The notes beneath the pieces were generated by a model. The model saw nothing but the letters and a program-made list of their open reading frames with translations. It had not been told where the DNA came from and searched no databases. From the NCBI GenBank assembly GCA_963975155.1, contig CAXBFG010000007.1, forward strand, positions 58,003 to 122,002: DNA of 64,000 nucleotides. Reading direction: 5' to 3'. The position numbers were made by a program, and so were the translations under genes. This stretch comes from UBA5109 sp963975155 (GTDB lineage Bacteria; Pseudomonadota; Gammaproteobacteria; Pseudomonadales; Pseudohongiellaceae). Positions within the stretch are counted from its first letter, which is position 1; each line of letters begins with the position of its first letter. Below, in pieces: positions 17,645-26,103 of the stretch.

Positions 17645-17700
17645 ATACTTGACTAAAAAGGTAGGTTTTAAGATAATACCCGAGTAAATTGATCAGGATT
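17645..17700 (+). promoter_or_regulatory. iscR promoter with two candidate IscR type 1 sites
   Basis: A sigma-70 promoter TTGACT (17649-17654), 17-base spacer, GATAAT (17672-17677). Over its -35 lies a 25-bp stretch from 17645 whose left half, ATACTTGACTAAAA, fits the E. coli IscR type 1 consensus. A second at 17676-17700, starting ATACCCGAGTAAATT, fits more loosely along its length. This is the layout expected for [2Fe-2S]-IscR autorepression. Confidence 0.65.
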
Positions 17701-17712
17701 AGATAATAGACG

Positions 17713-18201
17713 ATGCGCCTTACAACCAAAGGTCGATATGCAGTTACTGCCATGCTGGATTTAAGTATCAATGCCGGCAATGGGCCAGTGAGTCTGAATG
17801 ATATCTCACAGCGTCAGGATATTTCCCTGTCCTATCTTGAGCAGTTATTTTCAAAGCTGCGCAAGAAGAAGCTGGTGACGAGTGTCCGGGGTCCGGGCGG
17901 TGGTTATCAGCTGAGCCGAAGGGAAAGTGAAATCGATGTGGCAGAGATTATTGAAGCAGTGAACGAATCTCTGGACACCACCAAATGTCAGGGTACCGGT
18001 GATTGTCAAAATGGCGCTATTTGTCTGACCCATCATTTATGGCAGGACCTGAGTGAACAGATAAACAGCTTTTTAAGCAATATCACCCTGGCTGATCTGG
18101 TGGGTAAAAGTGAAATCAACCAGATTGCATTGGGGCAGAAACAGCGGCATCAGGAAAAGCGTGATCGTGACCAGACAACAATTGTCAGCAGTGCCATCTA
18201 G
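17713..18201 (+). CDS. iscR: Fe-S cluster-responsive transcriptional regulator IscR
   Basis: A 162-residue Rrf2-family regulator with a winged-helix domain (MRLTTKGRYAVTAMLDL, SYLEQLFSKLRKKKLV, VRGPGGGYQLSR). The [2Fe-2S] ligands Cys92, Cys98, Cys104 and His107 occupy exactly the E. coli positions. It represses the isc operon when clusters are plentiful. It heads the isc genes and has a promoter with IscR-like sites just upstream. Confidence 0.97.
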   Translation: MRLTTKGRYAVTAMLDLSINAGNGPVSLNDISQRQDISLSYLEQLFSKLRKKKLVTSVRGPGGGYQLSRRESEIDVAEIIEAVNESLDTTKCQGTGDCQNGAICLTHHLWQDLSEQINSFLSNITLADLVGKSEINQIALGQKQRHQEKRDRDQTTIVSSAI

Positions 18202-18262
18202 TTCTGTTGCTGATCTGCTCAGTTTTTAAAGATACGAGAGTCACAAGAGTCACAAGATTCAT

Positions 18263-18279
18263 GTCTTGTTCGGCAAGAC
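18263..18279 (+). other. Hairpin in the iscR-iscS spacer
   Basis: GTCTTG-TTCGG-CAAGAC forms a six-base-pair stem-loop without a U-tract, just after a short direct repeat (GAGTCACAA twice). In E. coli the iscR 3' segment is protected by structure when the iscSUA part is degraded; a similar role here is inference only. Confidence 0.4.
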
Positions 18280-18318
18280 CAAACAAAGCAGTAAAAACAG
18301 GAATAGAAAGTAAACCTT

Positions 18319-19533
18319 ATGAGAGCACCTATTTATTTTGATTATTCAGCCACCACACCGGTAGATCCGCGTGTGATGGAAGCCATGATGAAATGTCTGA
18401 CCCTGGAAGGTAATTTCGGGAATCCGGCTTCACGTTCACATTTGTTTGGATGGAAAGCCGAAGAAGCGGTTGAGGAAGCACGTCAGCATGTTGCCGACCT
18501 TCTTCATTGCGATCCGCGGGAAATTGTCTGGACTTCAGGTGCTACCGAATCAGATAACCTGGCTCTGAAAGGGGTTGCCCATTTCTACAAAAACAAGGGG
18601 CAACACATCATTACTTCCATGATTGAACACAAGGCGATTCTTGATTCCTGCCGTCAGCTGGAACGGGAAGGTTTCGAAGTGACTTATCTTGAGCCTGATG
18701 CCAAAGGCCTGATTCATCCGCAGGATGTGGAGAACGCCATCCGTGAAGACACTATATTAGTGTCACTGATGCATGTGAATAATGAAATTGGTGTTATCAA
18801 TGACATAGCGGCGATTGGTGAAATTACACGTGCACACAAAGTGCTATTTCATGTCGATGCGGCTCAAAGTGTTGGCAAGATTGATATAGACCTGGAGAAC
18901 ATGAAGGTCGACCTGATGTCATTAACAGCGCATAAAGTCTACGGACCGAAAGGCATTGGCGCCTTGTATGTCAGACGCAAACCACGTGTACGTCTGGAAG
19001 CACAAATGCATGGCGGCGGTCATGAGCGTGGCATGCGTTCGGGCACTTTGCCGACCCATCAGATCGTCGGAATGGGAGAGGCATATCGAATCGCCAAGGC
19101 AGAAATGCATAAGGATGCAGAACATGCGCTGGCCTTAAGAAAACGTTTTCTGAAAGGCCTGGAAGGCATGGAGGAAGTCTATATCAATGGTGATATTGAA
19201 CAACGCGTCGCCAGCAATCTGAATGTCAGTTTCAATTTTGTAGAAGGCGAATCCCTGATTATGGCCCTCAAAGACCTGGCTGTTTCTTCGGGTTCTGCCT
19301 GCACCTCGGCGAGCCTCGAACCCTCTTATGTGTTAAGGGCCATTGGACTGAGTGATGAACTGGCCCACAGTTCTTTGCGCTTTACCATTGGCAGGTTTAC
19401 CACTGAGGAAGATGTGGACTTTGCTGTTGAAAAAGTCAAAGAAGCCGTGACTAAATTAAGGGAGTTATCACCCTTGTGGGATATGTATAAGGATGGGGTG
19501 GATATTTCGAAGATACAGTGGGCGGCCCACTAA
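18319..19533 (+). CDS. iscS: Cysteine desulfurase IscS
   Basis: A 404-residue PLP enzyme, identical in length to E. coli IscS. It removes sulfur from cysteine and passes it as persulfide to IscU and to tRNA thiolation enzymes. The PLP lysine is Lys206 (TAHKVYGPKG) and the persulfide cysteine Cys328 (SSGSACTSASLEPSYVLRA). His and Asp of the PLP pocket are seen in MIEHKAI and HVDAAQSVGK. The gene is followed immediately by a structured repeat that separates it from iscU by 222 bases, far more than usual. Confidence 0.98.
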   Translation: MRAPIYFDYSATTPVDPRVMEAMMKCLTLEGNFGNPASRSHLFGWKAEEAVEEARQHVADLLHCDPREIVWTSGATESDNLALKGVAHFYKNKGQHIITSMIEHKAILDSCRQLEREGFEVTYLEPDAKGLIHPQDVENAIREDTILVSLMHVNNEIGVINDIAAIGEITRAHKVLFHVDAAQSVGKIDIDLENMKVDLMSLTAHKVYGPKGIGALYVRRKPRVRLEAQMHGGGHERGMRSGTLPTHQIVGMGEAYRIAKAEMHKDAEHALALRKRFLKGLEGMEEVYINGDIEQRVASNLNVSFNFVEGESLIMALKDLAVSSGSACTSASLEPSYVLRAIGLSDELAHSSLRFTIGRFTTEEDVDFAVEKVKEAVTKLRELSPLWDMYKDGVDISKIQWAAH

Positions 19534-19658
19534 TGAAAAACTACTGCGCTCGACAATACTTCGTTAAAAGTGAAAATTTAAATCGGTTACATACTGATTT
19601 GTATGCGCCCTCATTAAATTTCACTTTCGCCTCGTCTTGTCATCGCTCATGACGTTTT
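19534..19658. repeat. Stop-proximal nested hairpin element (family 2), copy after iscS
   Basis: Starts at the base after the iscS stop. Outer arm AAAAAC pairs with GTTTTT. CTACTGCGCTCGACAATA then CTTCGTTAAAA lead into a stem AAAGTGAAAATTTAAAT that pairs with ATTAAATTTCACTTT around a CGGTTACATACTGATTTG tip. CGCCTCGTCTTGTCATCGC and TCATGACG follow. The element sits inside the isc operon. Confidence 0.8.
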
Positions 19659-19687
19659 TAGGATTCCAGAGGGATTTAGAGAATTAA

Positions 19688-19708
19688 GATTGAAGATTGA
19701 AGATTGAG
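19688..19708 (+). repeat. 7-bp tandem repeat in the iscS-iscU spacer
   Basis: Two copies of GATTGAA followed by GATTGAG, between the structured repeat and iscU. Seen directly; probably neutral slippage. Confidence 0.8.
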
Positions 19709-19755
19709 AAAACAAGGTAAATTCATAGCAGTTTAAAAGTTGGAAGGTAAATATT

Positions 19756-20169
19756 ATGGCTTATTCAGAAAAAGTATTAGATCACTACGAAAATCCGCGT
19801 AACGTGGGCAAGCTGGATGACAAGGACGAAAATGTCGGTACTGGCATGGTTGGTGCTCCTGCCTGTGGTGATGTTATGCGTTTGCAAATTAAAGTCAGTG
19901 AAGATGGCATAATTGAAGATGCCAAGTTCAAGACTTATGGTTGCGGCTCAGCTATTGCATCCAGTTCTTTGTTAACTGAATGGGTTAAAGGCCGTAGCCT
20001 TGATGATGCGCAAAAAATTCGCAACAGCGAAATTGCTGAAGAGCTGGGTTTGCCGCCGGTGAAAATTCATTGCTCGGTTTTGGCTGAAGATGCTATTAAG
20101 GCAGCAATTGCGGATGTAAAAAGCAAGCGTGGTTATGCGCAGAAGAGCGATCTTGCGGCAGCTCAATAG
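19756..20169 (+). CDS. iscU: Fe-S cluster scaffold protein IscU
   Basis: A 137-residue scaffold on which [2Fe-2S] and [4Fe-4S] clusters are built. Cluster ligands Cys37 (GAPACGD), Cys63 (YGCGSA) and Cys106 (IHCSVLAEDAI) are all present, with the LPPVK motif recognised by HscA just before Cys106. The C-terminal tail (RGYAQKSDLAAAQ) is slightly longer than in E. coli. The start has AAGGTAAA upstream. The large gap behind iscS, filled by a structured repeat, may allow differential mRNA stability. Confidence 0.98.
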   Translation: MAYSEKVLDHYENPRNVGKLDDKDENVGTGMVGAPACGDVMRLQIKVSEDGIIEDAKFKTYGCGSAIASSSLLTEWVKGRSLDDAQKIRNSEIAEELGLPPVKIHCSVLAEDAIKAAIADVKSKRGYAQKSDLAAAQ

Positions 20170-20258
20170 TATCTGGAATTAGCAATAAAACAGTTCCAGC
20201 CGAGCGGGCAATAGAGATGCTTATCAGTAAAAAGAGACAAAGGGTAGAGAAGTAGCAA

Positions 20259-20582
20259 ATGGCAATAACACTTAGTGATGCAGCCGCAAAACATGTCGAA
20301 TCGCAATTAAAGAGTCGAGGCAAAGGCCTGGGTATTCGTGTGGCTATCACCACGACAGGCTGTTCAGGGATGGCCTACGTTCTGGAATTTGTAGACGAAT
20401 TCGATGCAAGTGATAAGGTCTTTGAAGATCACGGTATAAATATTGTGGTTGACCCGAAGAGCCTGGTTTATATAGATGGTACAGAAATGGATTTCGTTAA
20501 AGAGGGTGTTAATGAAGGTTTTCAATTTCGTAATCCGAATGTAAAAGGGGAATGCGGCTGCGGAGAATCATTTACCGTTTAA
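20259..20582 (+). CDS. iscA: Fe-S cluster assembly protein IscA
   Basis: A 107-residue A-type carrier with the three conserved cysteines Cys35 (GCSGMAYVLEF), Cys99 and Cys101 (GECGCGESF), as in E. coli IscA. It accepts iron or clusters and hands them to targets, mainly [4Fe-4S] proteins such as IspG, encoded downstream in this window. It is followed by 236 bases without a gene or recognisable structure before hscB. Confidence 0.97.
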   Translation: MAITLSDAAAKHVESQLKSRGKGLGIRVAITTTGCSGMAYVLEFVDEFDASDKVFEDHGINIVVDPKSLVYIDGTEMDFVKEGVNEGFQFRNPNVKGECGCGESFTV

Positions 20583-20818
20583 GCTTCTGGTTATCTGTTT
20601 TATTCGCCTGCTTTATGCGTAATTGTGCCGACAGATTTATAACGCCAGTTTAACTAAAGATTGACAGCATGATCGCTGTAAACCGAAAGATACCAAGAAG
20701 TATGCTTATGCTCGTATATAACCAGGGACACTCTGAATTTTTATCGACTCTGGTTTTATTTGGCCTGCTCTCTTTAAAATTCCAAAAGAATATTTAATAG
20801 TTTACCAGGCGGGTTGTT

Positions 20819-21349
20819 TTGAGTATTGGCAGCAAAAATTTTTTTGAAATATTTTCTTTGCCGGAAAGCTTTGATCTGGACCTGGAAAAATTAAGTTCAG
20901 AATATAAAAGACTTCAGTCGCAGTCACATCCTGATAAATTCAGTGATGCTGATGATGCTACCAGACTGCAAGCCTTACAGCTTAGTAGTTACATTAACGA
21001 AGCCTTTGTTACTCTTAAAGCGCCATTAACACGCGCAGCCTATCTGCTTAAATTACAAAACATCGACCCGGAGGAACACAATCAGGCTCATTTAAGTGAA
21101 GCTCTTCTGATGCAGCAAATGGATTGGCGCGATCTCCTGGAGTTTGCAATCGAAACAGAAGATATGGATGCGCTGGAACGTCTCAAACAGGAAGTTAAAA
21201 CTGAACATCAAGCATGTATAGATGAATTCAGGTCGGGTGTAGCGGCGGGAAAATATAATGAAGCTAAACCGGTGTATAACAAATTGCAATTTATAGAAAA
21301 AATGCTAATTGAAATCAATCGGGCAGAAGAAAAGATCTTGGATTATTAA
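20819..21349 (+). CDS. hscB: Fe-S protein assembly co-chaperone HscB
   Basis: A 176-residue J-type co-chaperone. The J domain holds NFFEIFSLPESFDLD, QSHPDKF with the essential HPD, and an INEAFVTLKAPLTRAAYLL segment. The C-terminal three-helix part (from about residue 95) binds IscU. It stimulates the HscA ATPase. The chosen TTG start at 20819 gives the standard N-terminus; no better ATG exists before the J domain. It is separated from hscA by eight bases. Confidence 0.95.
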   Translation: MSIGSKNFFEIFSLPESFDLDLEKLSSEYKRLQSQSHPDKFSDADDATRLQALQLSSYINEAFVTLKAPLTRAAYLLKLQNIDPEEHNQAHLSEALLMQQMDWRDLLEFAIETEDMDALERLKQEVKTEHQACIDEFRSGVAAGKYNEAKPVYNKLQFIEKMLIEINRAEEKILDY

Positions 21350-21357
21350 TTTATATT

Positions 21358-23202
21358 ATGGCCTTACTCAGTATCTCAGAACCCGGACAAAGTCCCAGAC
21401 GAAACCAGACACTCAAGCATGCGCTGGGCATAGACCTGGGCACTACAAACTCTCTGGTGGCTTCTGCCTCGGCTGAGGGTCCCTTTGTAATTAACAACGC
21501 GCAGGGTTCTGCTTTGCTGCCTTCTGTTGTTGCTTATCTGAGCGGTAAAGATGGAGCTGAAGTTCTGGTAGGACAACAAGCCCATCAGGCGGCAGAGCAT
21601 ATCAGTTCAGTCAAACGTCTGATGGGACGCGGTGCAGCCGATATCAAGCACAAGTTGTCGTATAAACTGATTGAGTCAGCGTCAGGCGGCATGCCGCTGA
21701 TTGAAACTCAGCTTGGTCCGAAGAGTCCGGTGGAAGTGTCAGCTGAAATTCTTAAGGTGCTGGCTGCCAGAGGACAGGCATATTTTGGCAGTCATATCGA
21801 TGGTGTTGTCATCACAGTGCCGGCCTATTTTGATGAAGCACAGCGCCAGGCCACCAAGGATGCCGCTCGTATTGCGGATTTAAAAGTACTTCGTTTACTG
21901 AGTGAACCCACTGCAGCAGCTGTCGCCTATGGCCTGGATAAAAAGCTGCAAGGCAATATCATTGTTTATGATCTGGGTGGTGGAACTTTCGATGTTTCCC
22001 TGATGAAACTTGAAAAGGGCGTATTTGAAGTATTGGCAACCGGCGGTGATACAGCCTTGGGTGGTGATGATTTTGATCGTGCCATCATGCAATGGATTCA
22101 GGAAAAATCGGGAATCAAAATTGAACAGAATGATTTGATTGAATTGGCTGCGACGGCTCGAACAGCAAAGCATGCCCTCAGTGATTCAGAGCAAACAGAT
22201 ATTACCTTTTCTACCTGGTCTGGCAGTCTGGACAGGGAAAGCTACTATCAGCTGATTGACCCTTTAATAGACCATACGCTTAAAGCATGCCGCCGTGTAC
22301 TGCGGGATGCCGGGATGAGTATCGAGGATATTACTGATGTGGTGATGGTGGGCGGCTCAACCCGTTCTCCCAGGGTGCAGGAACAAGTCGCCAAATTCTT
22401 TAATCGGGATTTACTCAATGAATTGGACCCCGATTTGGTCGTCGCACTTGGTGCGGCCATTCAGGCTGATATTCTGGTAGGTAACAAGTACGAAAATGAA
22501 TTATTACTGCTGGATGTCAATCCCTTGTCTCTGGGTATTGAAACCATGGGAGGCCTGGTTGAAAAAATTATTCCACGGAATACAACTATCCCGGTGAGCC
22601 GGGCCCAGGAATTCACAACCTTTAAGGATGGTCAGACAGTGATGAGTCTGCACGTGCTGCAGGGTGAGCGTGAGCTGGTCGAGGATTGCAGGTCTTTAGC
22701 AAAATTTGAGTTACGTGGTATTCCGCCAATGGTGGCGGGCGCAGCAAAAATCCGTGTGACTTTTCAGGTTGATGCCGATGGATTGCTTGAAGTCGAAGCC
22801 ATGGAGTTATCATCCGGCGTAAAAAGCAGCATAGTCGTTAAGCCATCCTTCGGACTGGAAGAAAACGCCATTGAAGAAATGATTAAAGCATCACATCGAG
22901 AGGCTGAGCATGATCGTGATCTCAGGCGCTTAAAGGAAAACCAGGTAGATGCCTTGCGAATCATTGAAGCAATTGATGCGGCACTGGCAGCAGACGCCGA
23001 ATTATTGAATCAATCTGAATTGAAGCTCTTGGAGAATGGCATTGCTGACTTGAAAGCAACTCTGGATTCCGGCGACGCGGATTTGATCCGGGATAAATCA
23101 GAAGCGCTCAATGAAATCAGTGCAACTTTTGCAGCCAGGCGTATGGACTCACAAATAAAAACTGCCTTTACCGGTAAAACACTCGAAGAGGTTGATCGTT
23201 AA
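21358..23202 (+). CDS. hscA: Fe-S protein assembly chaperone HscA
   Basis: A 614-residue Hsp70 homologue specialised for IscU. The ATPase domain has GIDLGTTNSLVA, VITVPAYFDEAQRQATKDAA, LSEPTAAAVAYGL, VYDLGGGTFDVS and VMVGGSTRSP. The substrate domain begins near NPLSLGIETMGG, and there is a helical lid at the C-terminus. HscA, with HscB, drives transfer of the cluster from IscU to acceptors. The stop overlaps the fdx start codon (TAATG). Confidence 0.97.
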   Translation: MALLSISEPGQSPRRNQTLKHALGIDLGTTNSLVASASAEGPFVINNAQGSALLPSVVAYLSGKDGAEVLVGQQAHQAAEHISSVKRLMGRGAADIKHKLSYKLIESASGGMPLIETQLGPKSPVEVSAEILKVLAARGQAYFGSHIDGVVITVPAYFDEAQRQATKDAARIADLKVLRLLSEPTAAAVAYGLDKKLQGNIIVYDLGGGTFDVSLMKLEKGVFEVLATGGDTALGGDDFDRAIMQWIQEKSGIKIEQNDLIELAATARTAKHALSDSEQTDITFSTWSGSLDRESYYQLIDPLIDHTLKACRRVLRDAGMSIEDITDVVMVGGSTRSPRVQEQVAKFFNRDLLNELDPDLVVALGAAIQADILVGNKYENELLLLDVNPLSLGIETMGGLVEKIIPRNTTIPVSRAQEFTTFKDGQTVMSLHVLQGERELVEDCRSLAKFELRGIPPMVAGAAKIRVTFQVDADGLLEVEAMELSSGVKSSIVVKPSFGLEENAIEEMIKASHREAEHDRDLRRLKENQVDALRIIEAIDAALAADAELLNQSELKLLENGIADLKATLDSGDADLIRDKSEALNEISATFAARRMDSQIKTAFTGKTLEEVDR

Positions 23203-23540
23203 TGCCCAAACTTACTTTTTTACCCCACCCTGAACGCTGTCCGGAAGGCGCTGAAATTGAAGCGGAGAGTGGTGAAACCATACTGAATATAGCACTGCGT
23301 AATGGCATAGATATAGAGCATGCTTGTGAGAAAGCCTGTGCCTGCACCACCTGTCATGTAGTGATCCGGTCGGGTTTCGATTCCCTGGCGGAGTCGGAAG
23401 AAGAGGAAGACGATATGCTGGATAAAGCCTGGGGCCTGGAACCTGAATCACGCTTGAGCTGCCAAGCCAGGGTTGCTGATGAAGACCTGGTTATTGAAAT
23501 ACCCAAGTACACCATTAATATGGTGTCGGAAGGACACTGA
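23202..23540 (+). CDS. fdx: [2Fe-2S] ferredoxin, ISC type
   Basis: A 112-residue adrenodoxin-like ferredoxin. Cluster ligands follow the CX5CX2C pattern in HACEKACACTTCHVVI, with the fourth in RLSCQARV. It supplies electrons for cluster assembly on IscU. It overlaps hscA by one base and is followed by iscX, the usual end of the isc operon. Confidence 0.97.
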   Translation: MPKLTFLPHPERCPEGAEIEAESGETILNIALRNGIDIEHACEKACACTTCHVVIRSGFDSLAESEEEEDDMLDKAWGLEPESRLSCQARVADEDLVIEIPKYTINMVSEGH

Positions 23541-23574
23541 TTTATAGCTGCATGCGGACTGGACTGGTGAAAAA

Positions 23575-23766
23575 ATGAAATGGACAGATACCTTTGATAT
23601 TGCTATCGCATTACTGGAAAAACATCCTGATGTTGATCCTCAGTATGTGAATTTTGTAGATCTGCACCGCTGGGTCTGTGAACTGGATGAGTTTGATGAT
23701 GAGCCTGAGCGCAGCGGCGAGAAGATTCTTGAGGCTATCCAGATGGCCTGGATCGACGAATCCTGA
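23575..23766 (+). CDS. iscX: Fe-S cluster assembly protein IscX
   Basis: A 63-residue acidic protein with the family layout MKWTDTFDIAIALLE..., VDLHRWVCELDEF and EKILEAIQMAWIDE. IscX binds IscS and iron and tunes cysteine desulfurase activity. It closes the isc operon; 655 bases of repeat-filled DNA follow before ndk. Confidence 0.95.
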   Translation: MKWTDTFDIAIALLEKHPDVDPQYVNFVDLHRWVCELDEFDDEPERSGEKILEAIQMAWIDES

Positions 23767-23799
23767 CTGTACAAGCATCTGTAATACTTTGTTATTCGA

Positions 23800-24184
23800 T
23801 AGTGCTTTAGTTTGAAATTTCATGCGGTCTGGATGCTGCCGTTCCTGCATTGCTCACCCTTCGATCTTTCCTTTCTGTTTTTCCGGCGCTGCGGAACTCG
23901 CTGCTTCGCGACTCAGACAGTCCTCGCGCTAAATCGGAAAAACACTCAGGAAAAATACATCTCAATGGGTTCACAAATGCAGGAATAGCAGATTGCGTAG
24001 CAATATCGTATTTTCAATGATGCTAAACGTACAGTCCTGATGGCGAGCTATCCGGTCGGCGACCGTCTGACGGCAGGGATGTCGTCAGCCGAGCCTGTAC
24101 AGGGATGTACGCATTTTGGCGTGTCGACGAAAGGATAGCTCGCCATCAGGACTGAATTTTGCAAAAATTCAAACTTAAGCACTA
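23800..24184. repeat. Composite TAGTGC-ended element (family 1), long copy in reverse orientation
   Basis: Ends TAGTGCTTTAGTTTGAAA (from 23800) and TTCAAACTTAAGCACTA (to 24184) are inverted copies. Inside are a family 4 hairpin (23842-23985) and the multi-hairpin family 1 core, reversed, closed by a perfect 22-bp stem (24032-24053 with 24133-24154, containing GGCGAGCTATCC). The order and strand are opposite to the copy at 42001. No coding frame of substance lies inside. Confidence 0.8.
23842..23985 (+). repeat. Family 4 hairpin (GCGCTGCGGAACTCG core), copy 1
   Basis: Outer stem TTCCTGCATT (23842-23851)/AATGCAGGAA (23976-23985), inner stem TGTTTTTCCG (23876-23885)/CGGAAAAACA (23935-23944). 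The conserved core between the inner arms holds GCGCTGCGGAACTCG, GACTCAGACAGTCCTCGCGC. Right flank ACATCTCAATGGGTTCA is shared with the copy at 42215. Confidence 0.75.
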
Positions 24185-24189
24185 GCCTT

Positions 24190-24290
24190 ATTTGCTCAAA
24201 TTGCTTCAGTTACTGATTGCCTGGGTTATTCGCCCTTTACAAAATTTGACGAATGCCTCGTCCTTGCTACATTCGTGAAGCGAAGGTACA
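24190..24290. repeat. Diverged family 2 element upstream of ndk
   Basis: TCAAATT and AATTTGA form a stem around CTTCAGTTACTGATTGCC...ATTCGCCCTTTAC, followed by GCCTCGTCCTTGC, the right-hand landmark of the family. It is weaker than the other copies and is the only one not directly behind a stop codon. Confidence 0.5.
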
Positions 24291-24366
24291 TAACTGAAGG
24301 CGTTTCTGACTCTTACAAGCCCTAGCTAAGCAATTAAAATACATACAAAATTTCCTTAAACCAGCG

Positions 24367-24372
24367 TATAAT
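24367..24372 (+). promoter_or_regulatory. -10 box of ndk promoter
   Basis: TATAAT followed by GCGCGCTC, 49 bases before the ndk start codon. No good -35 hexamer at standard spacing. Confidence 0.55.
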
Positions 24373-24421
24373 GCGCGCTCTTAAAAATTTGTAAGTTATT
24401 TTTGGATTTGGGAGTTGATTG

Positions 24422-24853
24422 ATGGCTGTGGAACGTACTTTATCTATTATTAAACCCGATGCAATCGCCAAGAATGTCATTGGTGAAATCATCAGTCGTT
24501 TTGAGAAAGGCGGTCTTAAGGTCGTCGCAGCAAAAATGCTGCAATTGGATGATGAACTGGCTGGTGGTTTTTACGCCGAGCATAAAGAGCGCCCTTTTTA
24601 TAAGGATCTGGTTGAATTTATGACTTCCGGTCCGGTTATTGTACAGGTCCTGGAAGGTGAAGATGCCATTGCACGTAACCGAGAACTGATGGGAGCTACC
24701 AATCCAGCCGAAGCAGCAGCTGGAACGATTCGTGCGGATTTTGCGCATTCTATCGATGCCAATGCTGTGCATGGATCAGATTCGCTAAGTTCAGCACAAA
24801 GAGAAGTGTCCTATTTTTTTAAGCCTGAGGAAATTTGTCCTCGCCAGTTTTAG
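24422..24853 (+). CDS. ndk: Nucleoside diphosphate kinase
   Basis: A 143-residue kinase, the usual size, that equalises nucleoside triphosphate pools by transferring phosphate through a histidine. The phosphohistidine is His117 in NAVHGSDSLSSAQRE. Other blocks: ERTLSIIKPDA at the start, KERPFYKDLVEFM, and NRELMGATNPAEAAAGTIRADF. An in-frame TTG lies one codon before the ATG, but GGGAG is placed correctly for the ATG at 24422. Confidence 0.97.
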   Translation: MAVERTLSIIKPDAIAKNVIGEIISRFEKGGLKVVAAKMLQLDDELAGGFYAEHKERPFYKDLVEFMTSGPVIVQVLEGEDAIARNRELMGATNPAEAAAGTIRADFAHSIDANAVHGSDSLSSAQREVSYFFKPEEICPRQF

Positions 24854-24891
24854 ATTACCCGGGCAGTAATCCTGGTCACCAGGAACAAGTT

Positions 24892-26022
24892 ATGCCAACA
24901 CAGTTAACCAATTTACTTGGTTTAAGCAAACAGAACATGGAGGCCTTTCTTCTGACTTTGGGAGAAAGGCCTTTTCGCGCTATACAAGTGATGAAATGGA
25001 TTCATCAGCAGGGCGTGACTGATTTTGATGAGATGACCAATATCAGCAAGTCCCTGCGCGAAAAACTGCAGCAATGTGCAGAAGTTCGACCACCCATCAT
25101 TAAAGACTGTTTTGCGGCGAATGATGGCTGTTTTAAATGGATAGTTGAAGTTGAAAGTGGCAGTTCGGTTGAAATGGTGTTTATTCCTGAAGCAGGCAGG
25201 GGCACATTATGTATATCCTCCCAGGCAGGCTGCAGTCTTGATTGCAGTTTCTGCGCAACTGGCAAACAGGGATTCAACAGTGATCTGAGTACGGCAGAAA
25301 TTATCGGCCAGCTCTGGTTGGCGAATCAGGCCTTTGATACCTTCGGCAGTAAAGCCCTTCGAAAGGTTACCAATGTCGTGATGATGGGCATGGGTGAACC
25401 CTTGATGAATTTCAGTAATGTCATGGATGCTGTTGGCATGATGATGGAAGATAATTGTTATGGCCTTTCCAAGCGGCGTGTCACTATCAGCACATCCGGG
25501 GTTGTACCAAAAATATATGAAATGCAGCAGTACACTGATGCTTCAATTGCGGTCTCTTTACATGCGCCCAATGATGAATTACGCAGTCAGATCGTGCCGA
25601 TTAACAAAAAATATCCAATCAGCGAGTTATTAAAAAGTGTAAACAGCTATCTGGACTCTCTGACTGACAGCAGGGTTGCCACCATAGAATATATATTAAT
25701 TTCGGGTGTAAACGATCATCGACAACATGCCAGAGAGCTGGCCATTCTGCTAAAAGAAACGCCATGTAAAATAAATCTGATTCCGTTTAATCCTTTTGAG
25801 GGAGCTGAATATCATCGCTCTTCAGATTCAGCGATCTCCAATTTCAGGAAAATCCTGCAGGACGCGGGCTATATTGTGACTGTGCGCACGACCCGTGGCG
25901 ATGAAATAGGTGCTGCCTGTGGCCAACTGGTCGGACAGGTGGATGATATGACCCGCAGAAGTGCACGCCATCTGGCTATGCGGGAACAAAGAGGCGCTGC
26001 CCAGCGTCTAAAAGTTCAATAA
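24892..26022 (+). CDS. rlmN: Dual-specificity 23S rRNA/tRNA adenine-C2 methyltransferase RlmN
   Basis: A 376-residue radical SAM enzyme that methylates C2 of A2503 in 23S rRNA and of A37 in tRNAs. The [4Fe-4S] motif is Cys114, Cys118, Cys121 (CSLDCSFCATGKQGF), and the second catalytic cysteine is Cys343 in GDEIGAACGQL. GMGEPLMN and SLHAPND are SAM-site blocks. The frame opens upstream inside ndk, but AGGA seven bases before the ATG at 24892 and family length favour that start. It needs clusters made by the neighbouring Isc proteins. Confidence 0.97.
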   Translation: MPTQLTNLLGLSKQNMEAFLLTLGERPFRAIQVMKWIHQQGVTDFDEMTNISKSLREKLQQCAEVRPPIIKDCFAANDGCFKWIVEVESGSSVEMVFIPEAGRGTLCISSQAGCSLDCSFCATGKQGFNSDLSTAEIIGQLWLANQAFDTFGSKALRKVTNVVMMGMGEPLMNFSNVMDAVGMMMEDNCYGLSKRRVTISTSGVVPKIYEMQQYTDASIAVSLHAPNDELRSQIVPINKKYPISELLKSVNSYLDSLTDSRVATIEYILISGVNDHRQHARELAILLKETPCKINLIPFNPFEGAEYHRSSDSAISNFRKILQDAGYIVTVRTTRGDEIGAACGQLVGQVDDMTRRSARHLAMREQRGAAQRLKVQ

Positions 26023-26103
26023 TATGTTAGTCTATCCGGGATGTAAGCAAGCAGATAAATGCTCAGGAATGATTCAGGAATTGATCCGGGAAATAGTAAA
26101 AAA

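Noticed and set aside
23840..24190. Possible small RNA gene in the iscX-ndk gap
   Set aside because: The strong structures are explained by the composite repeat; no promoter or terminator is paired with them.
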